64,000 nucleotides of DNA from assembly GCA_948567375.1 (NCBI GenBank), contig OX419760.1:35774001-35838000 (forward strand), written 5' to 3'. Source of the DNA: Lunularia cruciata (Eukaryota > Streptophyta > Marchantiopsida > Lunulariales > Lunulariaceae). Shown here in pieces: positions 13,866 through 23,982 of the stretch. How positions within the stretch are numbered: position 1 is the stretch's first letter; every line of letters starts with the position of its first letter. The notes below the pieces were generated by a model. The model searched no databases. It was not told where the DNA came from and saw only the letters and a program-made list of their open reading frames with translations. The translations under genes and the position numbers were made by a program.

Positions 13866-14165
13866 TCAAGTACATCTAGGACATAACCACTGTCCCTGAG
13901 GAACCACCGTGAGAGGAGGAGTCATACATGCCATATGCCATCCTCTCGAACAACTATCACACACTAACATAGTAGTAGCTCTACCAGAAGAGCCACATAA
14001 CATACACCTCAAGCCTGCACGTACAAGTGCCAAGCTTGGGTCCATAGTACCATCAATGTTTGGAAGGTGGCATGGCGCACAATTACGCACATGATCCTTC
14101 CAAACAACACCATCACGTCCTTCTAACACAAGGACTCCAGATGGCAAAACCTCATGCACTCTCAA
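13866..14165 (-). pseudogene. gypsy-1 polyprotein C-terminus with PHD finger
   Basis: About 100 residues form the end of the gypsy-1 polyprotein. The first part (VLPSGVLVLEGRDGVVWKDH) resembles the SH3-like tail of integrases. After a short linker comes a complete Cys4-His-Cys3 set: CMLC, then CDSC, then GWH, then a Cys four residues on, a PPL turn and WLCPRC just before the stop. This is the PHD-finger signature, including the Trp before the last Cys pair. PHD fingers usually bind histone H3 tails, so the domain may tether the integration complex to chromatin, as chromodomains do in chromoviruses; that role is inference. The frame is offset from the integrase core by a frameshift near 14,180. 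Confidence 0.8.
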
Positions 14166-14179
14166 GATAGTGCGCCTAT

Positions 14180-15113
14180 AGAAACATCAAGTGTTGTCGG
14201 TGCCGTCTGCTGTAGATATACATAATTGCTTGGATGAAATTGACGGATTGAGGGTCTATAACCTCCTCCTCGAATGGTAGCATAGCGTAAAGTATCTCTA
14301 TGCTAAGCAAATGCCAAGTTCTCAAAGGCCATCGGCATCACTCTCCGAAAGACATGCTGAGAACATGCACTCATCCATACATTGGGGTCATCCAAGTCCA
14401 AAACTACATTAGCATCTTGACAAATGGCTGTAGGTAAATCTAGATCTCATCCATAGAGTAGAAAGTATAGAGAGAAGGATGCTAAGGAGGCTTGCCGGCT
14501 GAACCGATAGCCCATGGCCAACCAAGGTAATTGGAGATCCCAATCTCCCAAATGACCTCTCTGCAAACCATACTTTTGCAATCCTCTCTTCACCGTCTGA
14601 ACCACTCTCTTTGCTAATCCATCTGCATCAGGGTGATCTTGGGATGTAGTACGATGATCAATCAAAGCCTTGTCACACAAGACTTGAAACTCCCCCCAAG
14701 AACTCTGTACCCTGATCAGTCAAAACCTCAACTGGTGCACCAAAATGACTAAGAACTCAATCCATGAACGAGTAAGTTGTCCCTTCACTGGACTTGTCAG
14801 GAAGTGCCACCAACTCAATCCACTTGGAGAAGTGCTCCACCATCACCAAAACATACCGATGATGTCTCACAGTCAGCGGTAAAGGTCCTGTGAAGTCCAA
14901 ACTCCAACGGTAACCCAATCCCATGATAGGTAATGGGTGTAACTGTGGCGTAGGAGCATTGAATGATGCTCTAACTCGGTCACAAACCACACATCTGGCA
15001 ACAAATTGTTGTACCTCGGTTTGCATACCGTGCCACCAATAACGACTCTGGAGTAAGCTATATGTACGCTTTACTCCAAAATGTCCTAGCTCCTCATGAG
15101 CATGACGGACCAA
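14180..15113 (-). pseudogene. gypsy-1 integrase
   Basis: Integrase inserts the cDNA into host DNA. Visible parts: an N-terminal zinc-binding region (RHAHEELGHFGVKRT, then CVVC); the first catalytic Asp in YRWSLDFTGPLP; the second in VEVLTDQGTEF, in a different frame near 14,720; and the third catalytic position in HPDADGLAKRVVQTVKRG. There the expected Glu (family pattern DGLAERVVQ) is Lys, a GAG to AAG change. Downstream, LPFEEEVIDPQSVNF leads towards the PHD part. Several stops and frameshifts are present, so this copy is inactive. Confidence 0.8.
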
Positions 15114-15119
15114 CTGTGG

Positions 15120-15834
15120 TCTTTATGATGAGTGGTACTACTCGCACTCTACTATCCTCCCATACACGCAAAAGGTGTCTACCCTCCAATCTGAACCGTC
15201 TGGCTTGCTGAAGAACACGATCTCTCTCCTTGGCCCCAACTATGCCACCCACAACACCAGTGCGAAGATAGTCCATCACTAAGACATCATCATGAATGTC
15301 TCGCTGAACTGTACTAATATCTTCACTCTCTGGATCTATGACCTCAATAACTCCTCCTGTATGCGCTGAGAGAGATACCACCAAAGCCTCTACAAATATA
15401 CACAGAAAGGCCGATGCATGCCAACCTGGCACCATCTCCTCATCTGTCTCACCATGCCAACGTGCTCCGGTCTGATCCTGCTGGCTGGGACATGGGTTTC
15501 TTCTCAACCCATCTGCATCACGGTTCACCACTCCAGGTTTGTGAACAACCGTGAAATCATACTCCTGTAAAATCAGAGTCCATCATGCAAGCTTCCCTGA
15601 AAGCTTGTCGGACTCCATCAACCACTTCAGCGGCTGATGATCAGTGATGAGAGTGAAGGGGCTACCAAATAAGTAACATTGGAAATGTGCTACTGCCCAA
15701 ACTGCTACCAAGCACTCTCCCTCATATGAACTATACTTCACCTCCGTTGAATTGTTGGAGCGACTAGCATAGGCCACCACAAACTCCTTCCCCTCATCAT
15801 CATGTTGGGTGAGCATCGCTCCAAGCCCCAACAT
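15120..15834 (-). pseudogene. gypsy-1 RNase H and linker to integrase
   Basis: RNase H removes the RNA template during reverse transcription. FVVAYASRSNNSTEVKYSS, ECLVAVWAVAHFQCYLFG and TLITDHQPLKWLM are the standard Ty3/gypsy RNase H blocks. The frame then stops at TGA, where the family usually has Arg (KLA-R-W; CGA to TGA). It continues in the same frame as LILQEYDF and VVNRDADGLRRNP, the conserved end of this domain. The following segment of about 110 residues is the spacer before the integrase zinc region. Confidence 0.8.
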
Positions 15835-15852
15835 ACTCCAATCAGTGTGAAC

Positions 15853-16862
15853 CTACAATGGTCGTCCCCTGATCGGTCTCCTCAAAATAGGAGCAGATGT
15901 CAACCTCTCTTTGAGCTCTACAAAAGCTCTCTCCTGCTCATCTCCCCAACACCACTCCTGTGTAAGCTTGGTCAGCTTTGTCAAAGCCTTGGCAATGGCA
16001 CTAAATCCTCTAACATAGTGGCGATAGAAGTTTTCCAACCCAAGGAATGCTCGCACTCTGCTCACATCCGTAGGCCGAGGAATACGTGCAATAGCCTCTT
16101 CCTTGGTCTGCTGAACACCAAGTCCTCCGGGGTAGATAGTGTGACCCAAATACTCAACCTGCTCATGGAAGAACATCACTTCCCAGGATGTAATTTGAGT
16201 CTATGAGATCTCAACCTCTCAAACACCTCCAACAACTGTCTCTCATGCTCCTCCACAATAGTGCTATAAACCAAAATGTCATCAATATAGCACCGAGAAA
16301 AATCCAGTCCAGCTAGGATCCTATCCATGACCCTCTGGAACTTAGTAGGAGCATTCTTTAACCCAAATAGTAAGAACCTCCACTGATATAACACATCCTT
16401 ACCGTGAGGATCAATAGCCTAAAATGTTGTCTTGGACTTATCCTCCTCCTTGATCGGCAACTGATGATATCCCGCTTGAAGATGCAAAGTACTGAAGATC
16501 TTTGCATGCCCAATCGCATCAAAAATCTCCTCCGGTGTAGGCATGGCATACCGATCAGCCTTGGTCTGTCGGTTGATAGGATGGTAATCTCCACACATCC
16601 ACCTATCTGTATAGTTGCCATGCATATCCTTCTTGGTTGGCATCACTGTCGCTGATGCATACTCTCTATGTGAAATCTCCACCAAACCAGCCTCAAAAAG
16701 GTCACTACTCTGGCTCTGAATCAATGTCCTCTCCATATCACTATATCGATAAGGACGTCGGAAAACTGGTGTGTCGCTAGTCAGCTCAATCCGTATACCA
16801 GGTCCCTTTAGAGCACCCAAATCCTTCATACTAAAGGCAAAACAACTCGCGTGACTCCTCAA
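15853..16862 (-). pseudogene. gypsy-1 reverse transcriptase
   Basis: The RT copies element RNA into DNA. Blocks in order: GPGIRIELTSDTPVFRRPYR (entry to RT), EAGLVEISHREYASATVMP, CGDYHPINRQTKADRYAMP (template contact), FSTLHLQAGYHQLPI, a stop (TTT TAG) near 16,420 where Trp is usual, then LLFGLKNAPTKFQRVMDR, the active-site YIDD in SRCYIDDILVYS, and after a one-base deletion near 16,180 FFHEQVEYLGHTI and VRAFLGLENFYRHYVRGFS. Nonsense and frameshift lesions make it inactive. Both active-site Asp residues are still encoded. Confidence 0.88.
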
Positions 16863-17259
16863 GAACCTCCAAACCCTTCGTCTTTCCTCTCCAGTAAGCT
16901 TGGGTCCAAGATCTAGCTCCCAAGTATCCTTTATAACTGTACTAGGAGTGGAAGACGTACTGATTGACTGCTACACTGGGCCCTTGGGAGCAATAGTGTC
17001 ATGCTCCCGACCACTAGAGGTCCCAACCTCAGTGTGAAAAACTCCCTCCACTTTGGCTGCAAGCTCTACACGTCCTCTAGTTGCATCCCATGTGGACCAA
17101 GGGTGTAATCCAAGTAGCCCACGCTCACCTAGATGGACTCCAAGTAGACCACTCTCCCTAGTAGGTACTGGATGTGTCCCAAGAATACCATGTCCACTCG
17201 GTCCATTGCTCCCAACATGTGCCTGAATCGTCTCGATACGCACAGGGCTCACAAGTGTC

Positions 17260-18359
17260 CAAGTGGTGATGCCTATCAAGCACATCCTACGTTGCTCTAC
17301 CAAGCCAAGGCTCACAATCCAGGTCAAACACTTCAGATCCATAGCTTGACCTAACACCTAACACCTGGATGCCTTTGACATTGCTGGAACAGCGGTCATA
17401 TCGGTGTGAAAACCCATCATCCATTCTCTCTCATCAACGTTGGGCTCCACCAACTATTGTAACTGTGAGTCCCAAACAAGTCCAGGTCCTCCCTCTCAAA
17501 AAGCATGAGAGCTTGGGAAACTCATGAGTGTCGGAAATGCGGCTCTAGGCTGTCCAACTAGGTTCACCACTACCATAGGTGACCTATCAGCCACTAACAC
17601 TGTCTGAGACTGACGCCCAACATCCAAGATATCATCAACAAGAATATGGTCCAATTGCTGAATCCCATCACAAGCACGCTGTAGAACCTTTTTGGGTAAG
17701 AGGTTTGTCTACCAAAGACAAAGACAATGAGCCCGTGATCCCACTTTGGCTGTATCTAACAATACAGCAGGTCCCGTCCAAGAATGGACCTGATGTGTAC
17801 TCGCCACCACTCTAGTGCGAGAATCACCCATCAAAGGAATGTTCTCTAAAAGGTAAGCTGGAGAAATAGACTGATGAACCTAGAGATGTTGTAGTATCCG
17901 TAACATCTCCCAAAACACACCAGAACGAGGATCCTAAAGACCCAAACCGTGGCCCGCATGTGTATGTCCCTGACATGGCCATCCAAAAATCACCAAGTGA
18001 ATAGGCCCATGTTTCTCTAGGTCATGCGCTCCCAGTAAGGAAATGTCTCTTGGTAGGGCCTTCTGGTAACCTTTGACTGTTGATATCAGTAATAACTCCA
18101 GATACCGATAGGCCAAATGTGCCACATGATATATAGAGACTCGCCTAGCAGTCTCATCTTTCTCTACATACAAGTACCTCTATACTTGTATACCCACCTG
18201 TAACACCGCAGCTAGTTCGATGCTGATCCCACCAAACAACTCCAATAGGCATATCCCCTCTACTAGATACTGCCAAGCAATGAGTGTGGTATCCAGAGGT
18301 GTCAAAGCAATCGCCTCTGGAGGCTCATCCTCATACTCATCTCCTAATGGTACGAAGGC
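17260..18359 (-). pseudogene. C5-cytosine DNA methyltransferase domain inside gypsy-1
   Basis: A single minus-strand frame of about 360 codons carries the C5-methyltransferase motifs in order. The SAM-binding motif I is LLELFGGISIELAAVLQ (about 18,248-18,198). YLYVEKDETARR provides the acidic residue that usually holds the cofactor. LVIFGWPCQGH holds the catalytic Pro-Cys, with Cys at 17,975-17,973. DPRSGVFWEMLRIL comes next. YLLENIPLMGDSR is motif VI, with Glu at 17,846-17,844. VLLDTAKVGSRAH is motif VIII. A target-recognition-like stretch is followed by EPNVDEREWMMGF and LGQAMDL, near motifs IX-X. Order and spacing resemble DNMT3/DRM enzymes. It sits between protease and RT. Six TAG and one TGA interrupt the frame with no indel. 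If ancestrally active it would methylate cytosines, perhaps on the element's own DNA. Family assignment is strong; activity is inference. Confidence 0.82.
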
Positions 18360-18599
18360 TCCACTCCAAGCCTACTGCACCAACTGATCTGCATGCTGCT
18401 GCAATGCCTCCTCTGAACTCCACAATGGAACATCCAAGGTGGAGGGAACAATCCCACTCGTACTCCAAAGCCGAGTGATCTCCTCTGGTACTGGAGTATC
18501 CTCTGCATGGGCGTTCCTCTCCAACAAGTCACCAGGCCAAGTAACTGCACCATTGAAAGCTAAAACTGATGCTGCCATGGTCCTGGACTATAGTGAGCC

Positions 18600-19020
18600 A
18601 AGACTGCCACTACTGAAGCGTACTAGTAGGTGACATACTTGTCACTCACCAGACTGCCAACCAGGTCTATAAGAGGTTGTCTCCTCCCAATAGTCAATGT
18701 TGAAACCCATGGGGTATAACACTGCTCCCCCAACTAGCACATCATATGACTCAGCTATCGTCGCAATAGCTTGAGCTCTCACCACCAAGCTATCAATCAG
18801 ATGACCAGTCTAAACCTGGACAATAAGCTCTCCACATGTGATGTACTTTGTCAAACCACCACCTAGAGATGTCTAGATCTGAAATGGACACCTCTCCACA
18901 TTGGTCTTCCGTAACTCCAGACCAACAACCGCAGCCTTCCCCAACATAAGGGGCTGCACACCAGAGTCTAACAAGACTTTCTGTGGTGTATAGACCTTCC
19001 CTGAAGGTCCCACCAAAAAA
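18600..19020 (-). pseudogene. gypsy-1 aspartic protease
   Basis: The protease matures the polyprotein. In the frame one base from the longest local open frame, minus-strand DNA near 18,985-18,930 reads KVLLDSGVQPLMLGKAAV, with the Asp-Ser-Gly active site, followed by NVERCPFQI. A later block, SYDVLVGGAVLYPMGFNIDYW, ends near 18,680. It corresponds to the C-terminal loop of retroviral-type proteases. Frameshifts and stops separate the blocks. Confidence 0.7.
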
Positions 19021-19479
19021 AAATCCCCCTTTGGTTATCCAATAGGACAACACTAGGTGTAAACTGCGCTCTCTCAAAGGCCGGTCTAGCTGGCAACTCC
19101 TCCAGTCTACCGCTGCTGCTTGCCATAAACCACTGGTCGCTGAACGGATCCCATGCTCCTCAACCAAGTCAGCTCCACTACCAACCACCTCTGCTCTAGC
19201 AGTAGGAACTGCACCATCCTTACTCTCACACAACATGGCAGCCAACCGGAATACTCGAGTAGGGTCAACTCCCAATGTAAACATATCACTGGCCAAAAAC
19301 AAAGGATGCCGCATAATCAGCTGAGCCGCTCCCAACATCATGCTAGACTCAGTCTGTGTAGTAGCAGGTGCATGACTAGCAGATAGTCCATCATGTACTC
19401 CATCACCACCTACCACACCTGCACTGGGACATCTAGGAACCATGGATGTCGTCTGCAATGCCTCAGATAGCGTGAAAGA

Positions 19480-21054
19480 CTGTGGAAGTCTGACTTATCT
19501 CCCAACCTCTCCTCTCTATGGGTCCGACTCCACTAATGCTCCTCTAGGCTCTGGAGCACGAACTACACTCCTAGTCACTTCTGTAGATGCATCTACTTGT
19601 GCTGCTCCACACATGAAGTCCAAAGCATCTCTATCACCAGCATATGAGGTAGAAGCCTCAGCACCCGAATCTGATCTCCTCTGAGCAATAGCCATACTAG
19701 CCAATCTCTGCTCCAATTGCTCAATCCGAGTAGCCATAGTTGTGTCAGAAGTAAGGGCAGGTACTGCACCCCCTACTAGGTGTAGATCCTCTACCACCAC
19801 CTCTACCACCTTGTCCTCCATGAACTGGAGCTCCTCTACTACCAGCCATAGCAGCCCTACCACTCCGTAACTCCGGGTGTAGGTCAAAACACCGGTCACT
19901 AGTGTGACCAAATCTGTAGCAATGCTCACACTGCCTCTGTGCTGGCTGTGATGCACCAGAGGTATCAGGTCCGCTGCCCTGAGTACACTCTCTCCTATGG
20001 TGAGGTCCACCACAAGTCCAACAAGCAACACCACCACTCACTGGCTGCTGCTGACCCGAAAATGAGGGTAAGGGTCTAACTCCACTAGGCCCTCCACTTG
20101 ATCCATAAGATCTGGGCTGTCCACCCTGTCCTTGAAAACCAATTGGGCGTGGTGCACTCTGCTGCACTCTAGAAGAAGTCACAGCCGTGGATGAGGTCTC
20201 CCTACCAAATCCAGATGTCACCACTCTCTCCTCCACCATATTGAGCTCAATACGCTCAGCCAAACCAAAGACCACTGCCAAAGTAGGCGAAGTAGCCTGT
20301 AACAACGTAGCATCACGAACTCTACATCGCAACTCCCTATCTAGTATCCCATACCAAAACTGGACTGCCTGGGCCTAAGTAACTCCCCGAGTGAAACTAA
20401 TCAGCCGCCTCATGCGAGTGTATGTCTTGTATAGGCTCTCTCTAGCTTTCCGCTGGAACTCCTGCAAGCTCCTCAGCTTGTCAGTCCGCACTCCTTGGTA
20501 GTTCTACCTCAAACATAGGAAGAACTCCACCATGGGGTTAAACCCCGGTACCACATCACCTCCTGCAATGGTACCTCCACTCGTAGTAGCACTATCTCCA
20601 GCTAGTGCACCTCGACTAGCTCTACCCACATTACTCGAGCTAGAACTTGTAGGTACAGCCTATCTACTCCTGGCCACCAAGCTTGAAGTGATAGAGACAT
20701 AGTTTGGAGACCAATATTGTCTCCATAACTAGATCTCTTCCAAATGAGCTCTCCTAAACTCATGGTAGTCATCCATCGACGGACCCTCCAAGTGCTGAAA
20801 CACCCCTTCCATGCCATGAAGGGTGTGTACAAAGTCGGGTTCCGCATCTACTGCAAGTCACACCAACCATCGAACTCTTGGATGAAGTCATCCAACTCAA
20901 TGGTACCCACTGTACCAGAGTAATGCCTAAGGCCTTTGGAGGCCCCATAAATCTTGCCCATGTCCCACAACAACGGTGCGGACACACCAAGTGCACTCTC
21001 AACTGAATCAGCTCCTGTGTCAAACTCCAACTCAGAGTCAATCTCCTCCCTCAC
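19480..21054 (-). pseudogene. gypsy-1 gag with two zinc knuckles
   Basis: Gag forms the virus-like particle and packages RNA. The N-terminal part (21,054-20,600) begins MREEIDSELEFDTGADSV and includes LRHYSGTVGTIELDDFIQEF, which looks like a capsid segment. The C-terminal part (20,332-19,745) includes a Ser/Gly/Pro-rich stretch and two CCHC knuckles, CWTCGGPHHRREC and CEHCYRFGHTSDRC, followed by a Gly/Arg-rich tail. Stops and frame changes lie between the parts. From 19,745 to 19,020 the region links to the protease and contains EQLEQRLASMAIAQRR-like coiled-coil text. Confidence 0.72.
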
Positions 21055-22431
21055 TGGGACCTAAGATGCAGGCTGATACCGAGCACCACTCCGAGTAAAC
21101 CCACTGCATATTGCAGGGCTTACTCCTCTAGAATCTCCAAAGAACTCCGTCGTGACAAAGTAACCACAATAGCAAACCCGAACCACCAACTGCAACCGCA
21201 AGTACCCCACCAAGTGCCAACACCACCAAGCACCACCCACTAATGTAACTCTAACTGAGATAACTACTTGTAACTTGCCATCATAACACTCACTCTCACG
21301 GTCTGCAGGTCATCACTCCAGCCTCACTACCGAGAGCACACCAGAGCACCAACGCTCAAAAGTCAAGGCACCTCACACAAACGTGGTGCACAAACAAGAA
21401 GCATAGAATGGAGGGGATCCAATCATAAGAAATCTAAACAAAAACCCTCCATCTCATAACACAACATGGGACTGACTCTGCCACCATTTGGCATTTGACA
21501 TACGAGAAATTTGTATCTAAGTCCTAAGCTACCAGGATCACCAAGAATGGGATCAAATTGCCTCTCCTAGCCAAAGCTACATGTGTATAGATAACAGTGG
21601 CATAGTCACTAGGACAACAAGTGAGGGTGGACCAGTTGGCTAGGGCACCAATCTAGGAACAAGAGATCTAGGGGTCAAACCTTGTTGCGCACAATCTAGC
21701 AAGAAAGGCAGATTTTGCCAACTTATGACCAAGATCTACTCTAAACTAGCTAGCCTCACGCCAGCAAGCTGGCTTGCTGGCCCTTCTAGGCCTTCGTAGC
21801 CTCTCATAGCCCTATGCCTCGAAGTGCCAAAATTCAGCCAAATGAGGCCTTTCTTGTTGCCACTTTGAACCTCCTCCAAAATTGGCAATACTTCTCCAAA
21901 TCTGCAAAAGTCCTCCAAACTAGCAATACTTCTCTAAATCTGTGAAAGTCCTCCAAACTAGCAAAACTCCTCCAAATCTGGCCAAAATTTGACATAAATC
22001 CCAACCAAAATCTGACGTAAAATCTGACATAAACCCTAAAGTTGGCCGTCCGCCAAATCCCCTGCTAACTTTCCACTCAAGCCAAATTGACAATACAGGT
22101 TTTTCCAAATCACAAATTCATGAGAAGAGCTTCCCAAGTCCACTTTCAATTTGACTTTCTGAGCCCAACTTGCAACAAATTGCTCCTGCCTTCACCTCTT
22201 GAGCTCAAAATCACAACCATTGCTCGAAATTTGCTCCTTCTTTGCTCAAAATTTGGCCAACGCTTCCGCACACCATTTGCCTAACTGCCAAATTTGCATC
22301 AATCGAATGAGCTTCTGCACACTAGGGAAACACAGAACTTGAATCGAGCTACCAACGATCCACCGAGCTTGGAGATACCACCAACACTCAAAGTTTCTGC
22401 ACCCAATTTCCCCCTGACTTCACTTCTCTAA
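21055..22431 (-). other. gypsy-1 untranslated leader
   Basis: This lies between the 5' LTR and gag and has no long open frame. At 21,893-21,985 a 38-base unit containing AAAGTCCTCCAAACTAGCAA is repeated a little over twice. A possible primer-site-like string, TGGTGGTATCTCCAAGC, lies about 65 bases inside the LTR edge on the minus strand (about 22,367-22,351), but it is not adjacent to the LTR and matches the Met-tRNA site only partly. Confidence 0.5.
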
Positions 22432-22896
22432 TGTAATCAGATTGTTTATCACTCTCAACTCAACTCAACTCAACTCAGATCAGTACTTGATCTGTCACTC
22501 TATAAATTGCCAACAATTGGGCACTGATTACAGTCAAGCCACACCCACTCAAGCATAGAGAATCCTGGTGACGCTCGCCGGCCTCTATCCACCATAGCCA
22601 GTAACTCGAAGGCTCAACATCAGAGAAGTGAGCTCTCTAGAGCTCACTTCAAAACTATACTCCTTGGAGTCAAGCTAGCTTTGAAACCCTAACGGTCCCG
22701 CTGATGGCACACTTGACGGTGCAAACGGTGCGAACGGTGCAAAGTAACGGTGGGCCCCACCATGAAGTCAGTACCCCGGACACAAAATCTGACCGTCGGA
22801 AAGTAGTCTTTGAGAAACTGTTGAAATAACTCTAACTACTATCACTAGAACTCTAGTGTCCGAGCATCTAGATGCGGCACTACAAATGGCATGACA
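22432..22896 (-). repeat. gypsy-1 5' LTR (start truncated)
   Basis: A segment of about 465 bases matches 13,001-13,589 with the 138-base duplication absent. The inner edge on the plus strand begins TGTAATCAGATTG, giving a canonical CA end in element orientation. The outer edge stops at GGCATGACA, where LINE-1 begins. The first 108 or so bases expected from the 3' LTR are missing here. Confidence 0.65.
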
Positions 22897-23810
22897 ATGA
22901 TAAGTATGTGGAAATAAAAATAAGGACAAAGGCGACCGCGTAGGAAAAATGAAGAATGGGAAAACCCCATCAAGCCGACCAAGGGAGAGACAAAAAAGGT
23001 AACATGGGACTAAGCCCCAATAGAGTCTGTATAAGAAATCTACCCTACCGCACCTAAGATATCCCAACTATGCAAGTCGTACGGTCTACACACAATTGGA
23101 GCATCCGAAGAAACATCACCTAATGTGATTGCTCTCCTATGGATTGCACCAACCACTACACTCTATAGAGCAATGGACACACACTGTCTAAAATATGCTA
23201 CAAAGTATGAGAGTGAGAGTGGTACCCCTTGACGCCTAACATGATAAGCTCTCGCGCATTCCCTAACAAATGTGTCAAATGCCGTGTCCATCGCTCCATA
23301 TAACTCCAAGGCTAGAGGAACAAAGAGGTGACCTCGTTGCATGCCCCTATACTTGGAGACCTTACGACCTGCTGCTGCACTCGCCGCCCATCCAAGGGGA
23401 TGGGTAACCACTCCCTCCAAAATTGTATCCTGCATAGGATCCGTGACCACGACATCCGCTATTGTCACCTGATCATCTTGGACCAAGTATAAGTGTGCCT
23501 TGACACATGTTGTCTGCAAAGCATACGAACGCTCCTTCCAAGCCAAGTATCCACTCTCTTGCGTCATAGCAAACACTATGTCTCTAATGGCATCATGAGT
23601 AGCTATCCTCTATCCTCCAAAAGGACACTGTGTCATGTGGACCGCCGCTGCATCTAGTGTAGAACCACACTCACAAGTGAGTAGTGAAGATGCAGATGGG
23701 TGGACCAAACCTAGGCAAAACCTCATCGTTGTAGAGAAAGTAGTCGGTGTGAGTTGGAAAGCCCTAATGCACAGTCGAGCTAGGATCCACGAGCCTGCAC
23801 CCTTGCCGGA
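22897..23810 (-). mobile_element. LINE-1, 3' part (zinc knuckle and restriction-like endonuclease)
   Basis: The downstream part of a non-LTR retrotransposon whose upstream part resumes at 29,434. At 23,700-23,610 it encodes LLTCECGSTLDAAAVHMTQC, the Cys/His knuckle that precedes the endonuclease in R2-like elements, then RIATHDAIRDIVF. At 23,576-23,163 comes a restriction-like endonuclease region: VTIADVVVTDP, a Gly/Ala-rich stretch, then KVSKYRGMQRGHLFVPLALE. An Asp followed by a later Lys is the PD-(D/E)XK pattern. The 3' end (GTCGCCTTTG on the minus strand) is shared by all four LINE copies here. Gypsy-2 interrupts it at 23,810. Confidence 0.8.
23806..23810. repeat. Target-site duplication of gypsy-2 (left)
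   Basis: CCGGA directly before the LTR start is repeated directly after the right LTR at 29,429-29,433. Five bases is the usual size for Ty3/gypsy integrases. Confidence 0.9.
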
Positions 23811-23962
23811 TGTAACAATATAGAGTTTAGTGACGAAGTTAGTCGGGCTTACGAAGTAGAGAATAAGACAAAATAGCCTAGAATATTCTAGAAGCATCTA
23901 AGAAGCTTCTTAGGAAGCTTCCCAACTAGTTAACTTGCGCCCTAAGCAGGTAGCTTCTAGAA

Positions 23963-23982
23963 GGAAGCTTCTAGAAGCTTCT
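23963..23982. promoter_or_regulatory. Perfect four-unit heat-shock element in gypsy-2 LTR
   Basis: GGAAGCTTCTAGAAGCTTCT is four alternating nGAAn/nTTCn pentamers with no mismatch, the binding site of trimeric heat-shock factors. A further TTC-nn-GAA pair lies just upstream at 23,955-23,962 and more gapped pairs lie at 23,890-24,090. The element is about 125 bases upstream of the TATA box, and equivalents are at 29,158-29,177 and 49,262-49,281. Function is predicted from the motif only. Confidence 0.7.

Larger units (their letters stand above)
12892..22896 (-). mobile_element. gypsy-1: Ty3/gypsy retrotransposon with DNA methyltransferase and PHD finger
   Basis: A roughly 10 kb LTR retrotransposon read right to left: 5' LTR at 22,432-22,896, leader of about 1.4 kb, gag with two CCHC knuckles, protease, C5-DNA methyltransferase, RT, RNase H, integrase, a terminal PHD finger, a polypurine tract and 3' LTR sequence at 13,698-12,892. 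The RT-RNase H-integrase order makes it Ty3/gypsy (Metaviridae). It lacks the chromodomain of ordinary chromoviruses and ends in a PHD finger instead. All domains are broken by stops or frameshifts and the integrase catalytic Glu is changed, so this copy cannot move by itself. Its right LTR abuts the 3' end of LINE-1, and the first part of that LTR appears lost there. I found no primer-binding site directly next to the 5' LTR. Confidence 0.85.

Noticed and set aside
17260-18359. TAG stops as evidence of stop-codon recoding
   Set aside because: TAG also interrupts gypsy-2 Pol and TGA occurs in the same frames; nuclear plant genes use the standard code. Mutation explains it better.
17260-18359. 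Methyltransferase as bacterial contamination or a separate host gene
   Set aside because: It is flanked on the same strand by protease and RT of the same element at normal spacing, inside one pair of LTRs.
18793-19458. 221-codon minus-strand frame as a single protein
   Set aside because: The protease motif LLDSG lies in the neighbouring frame across its end, so the long frame mixes true gag/linker sequence with an out-of-frame reading.
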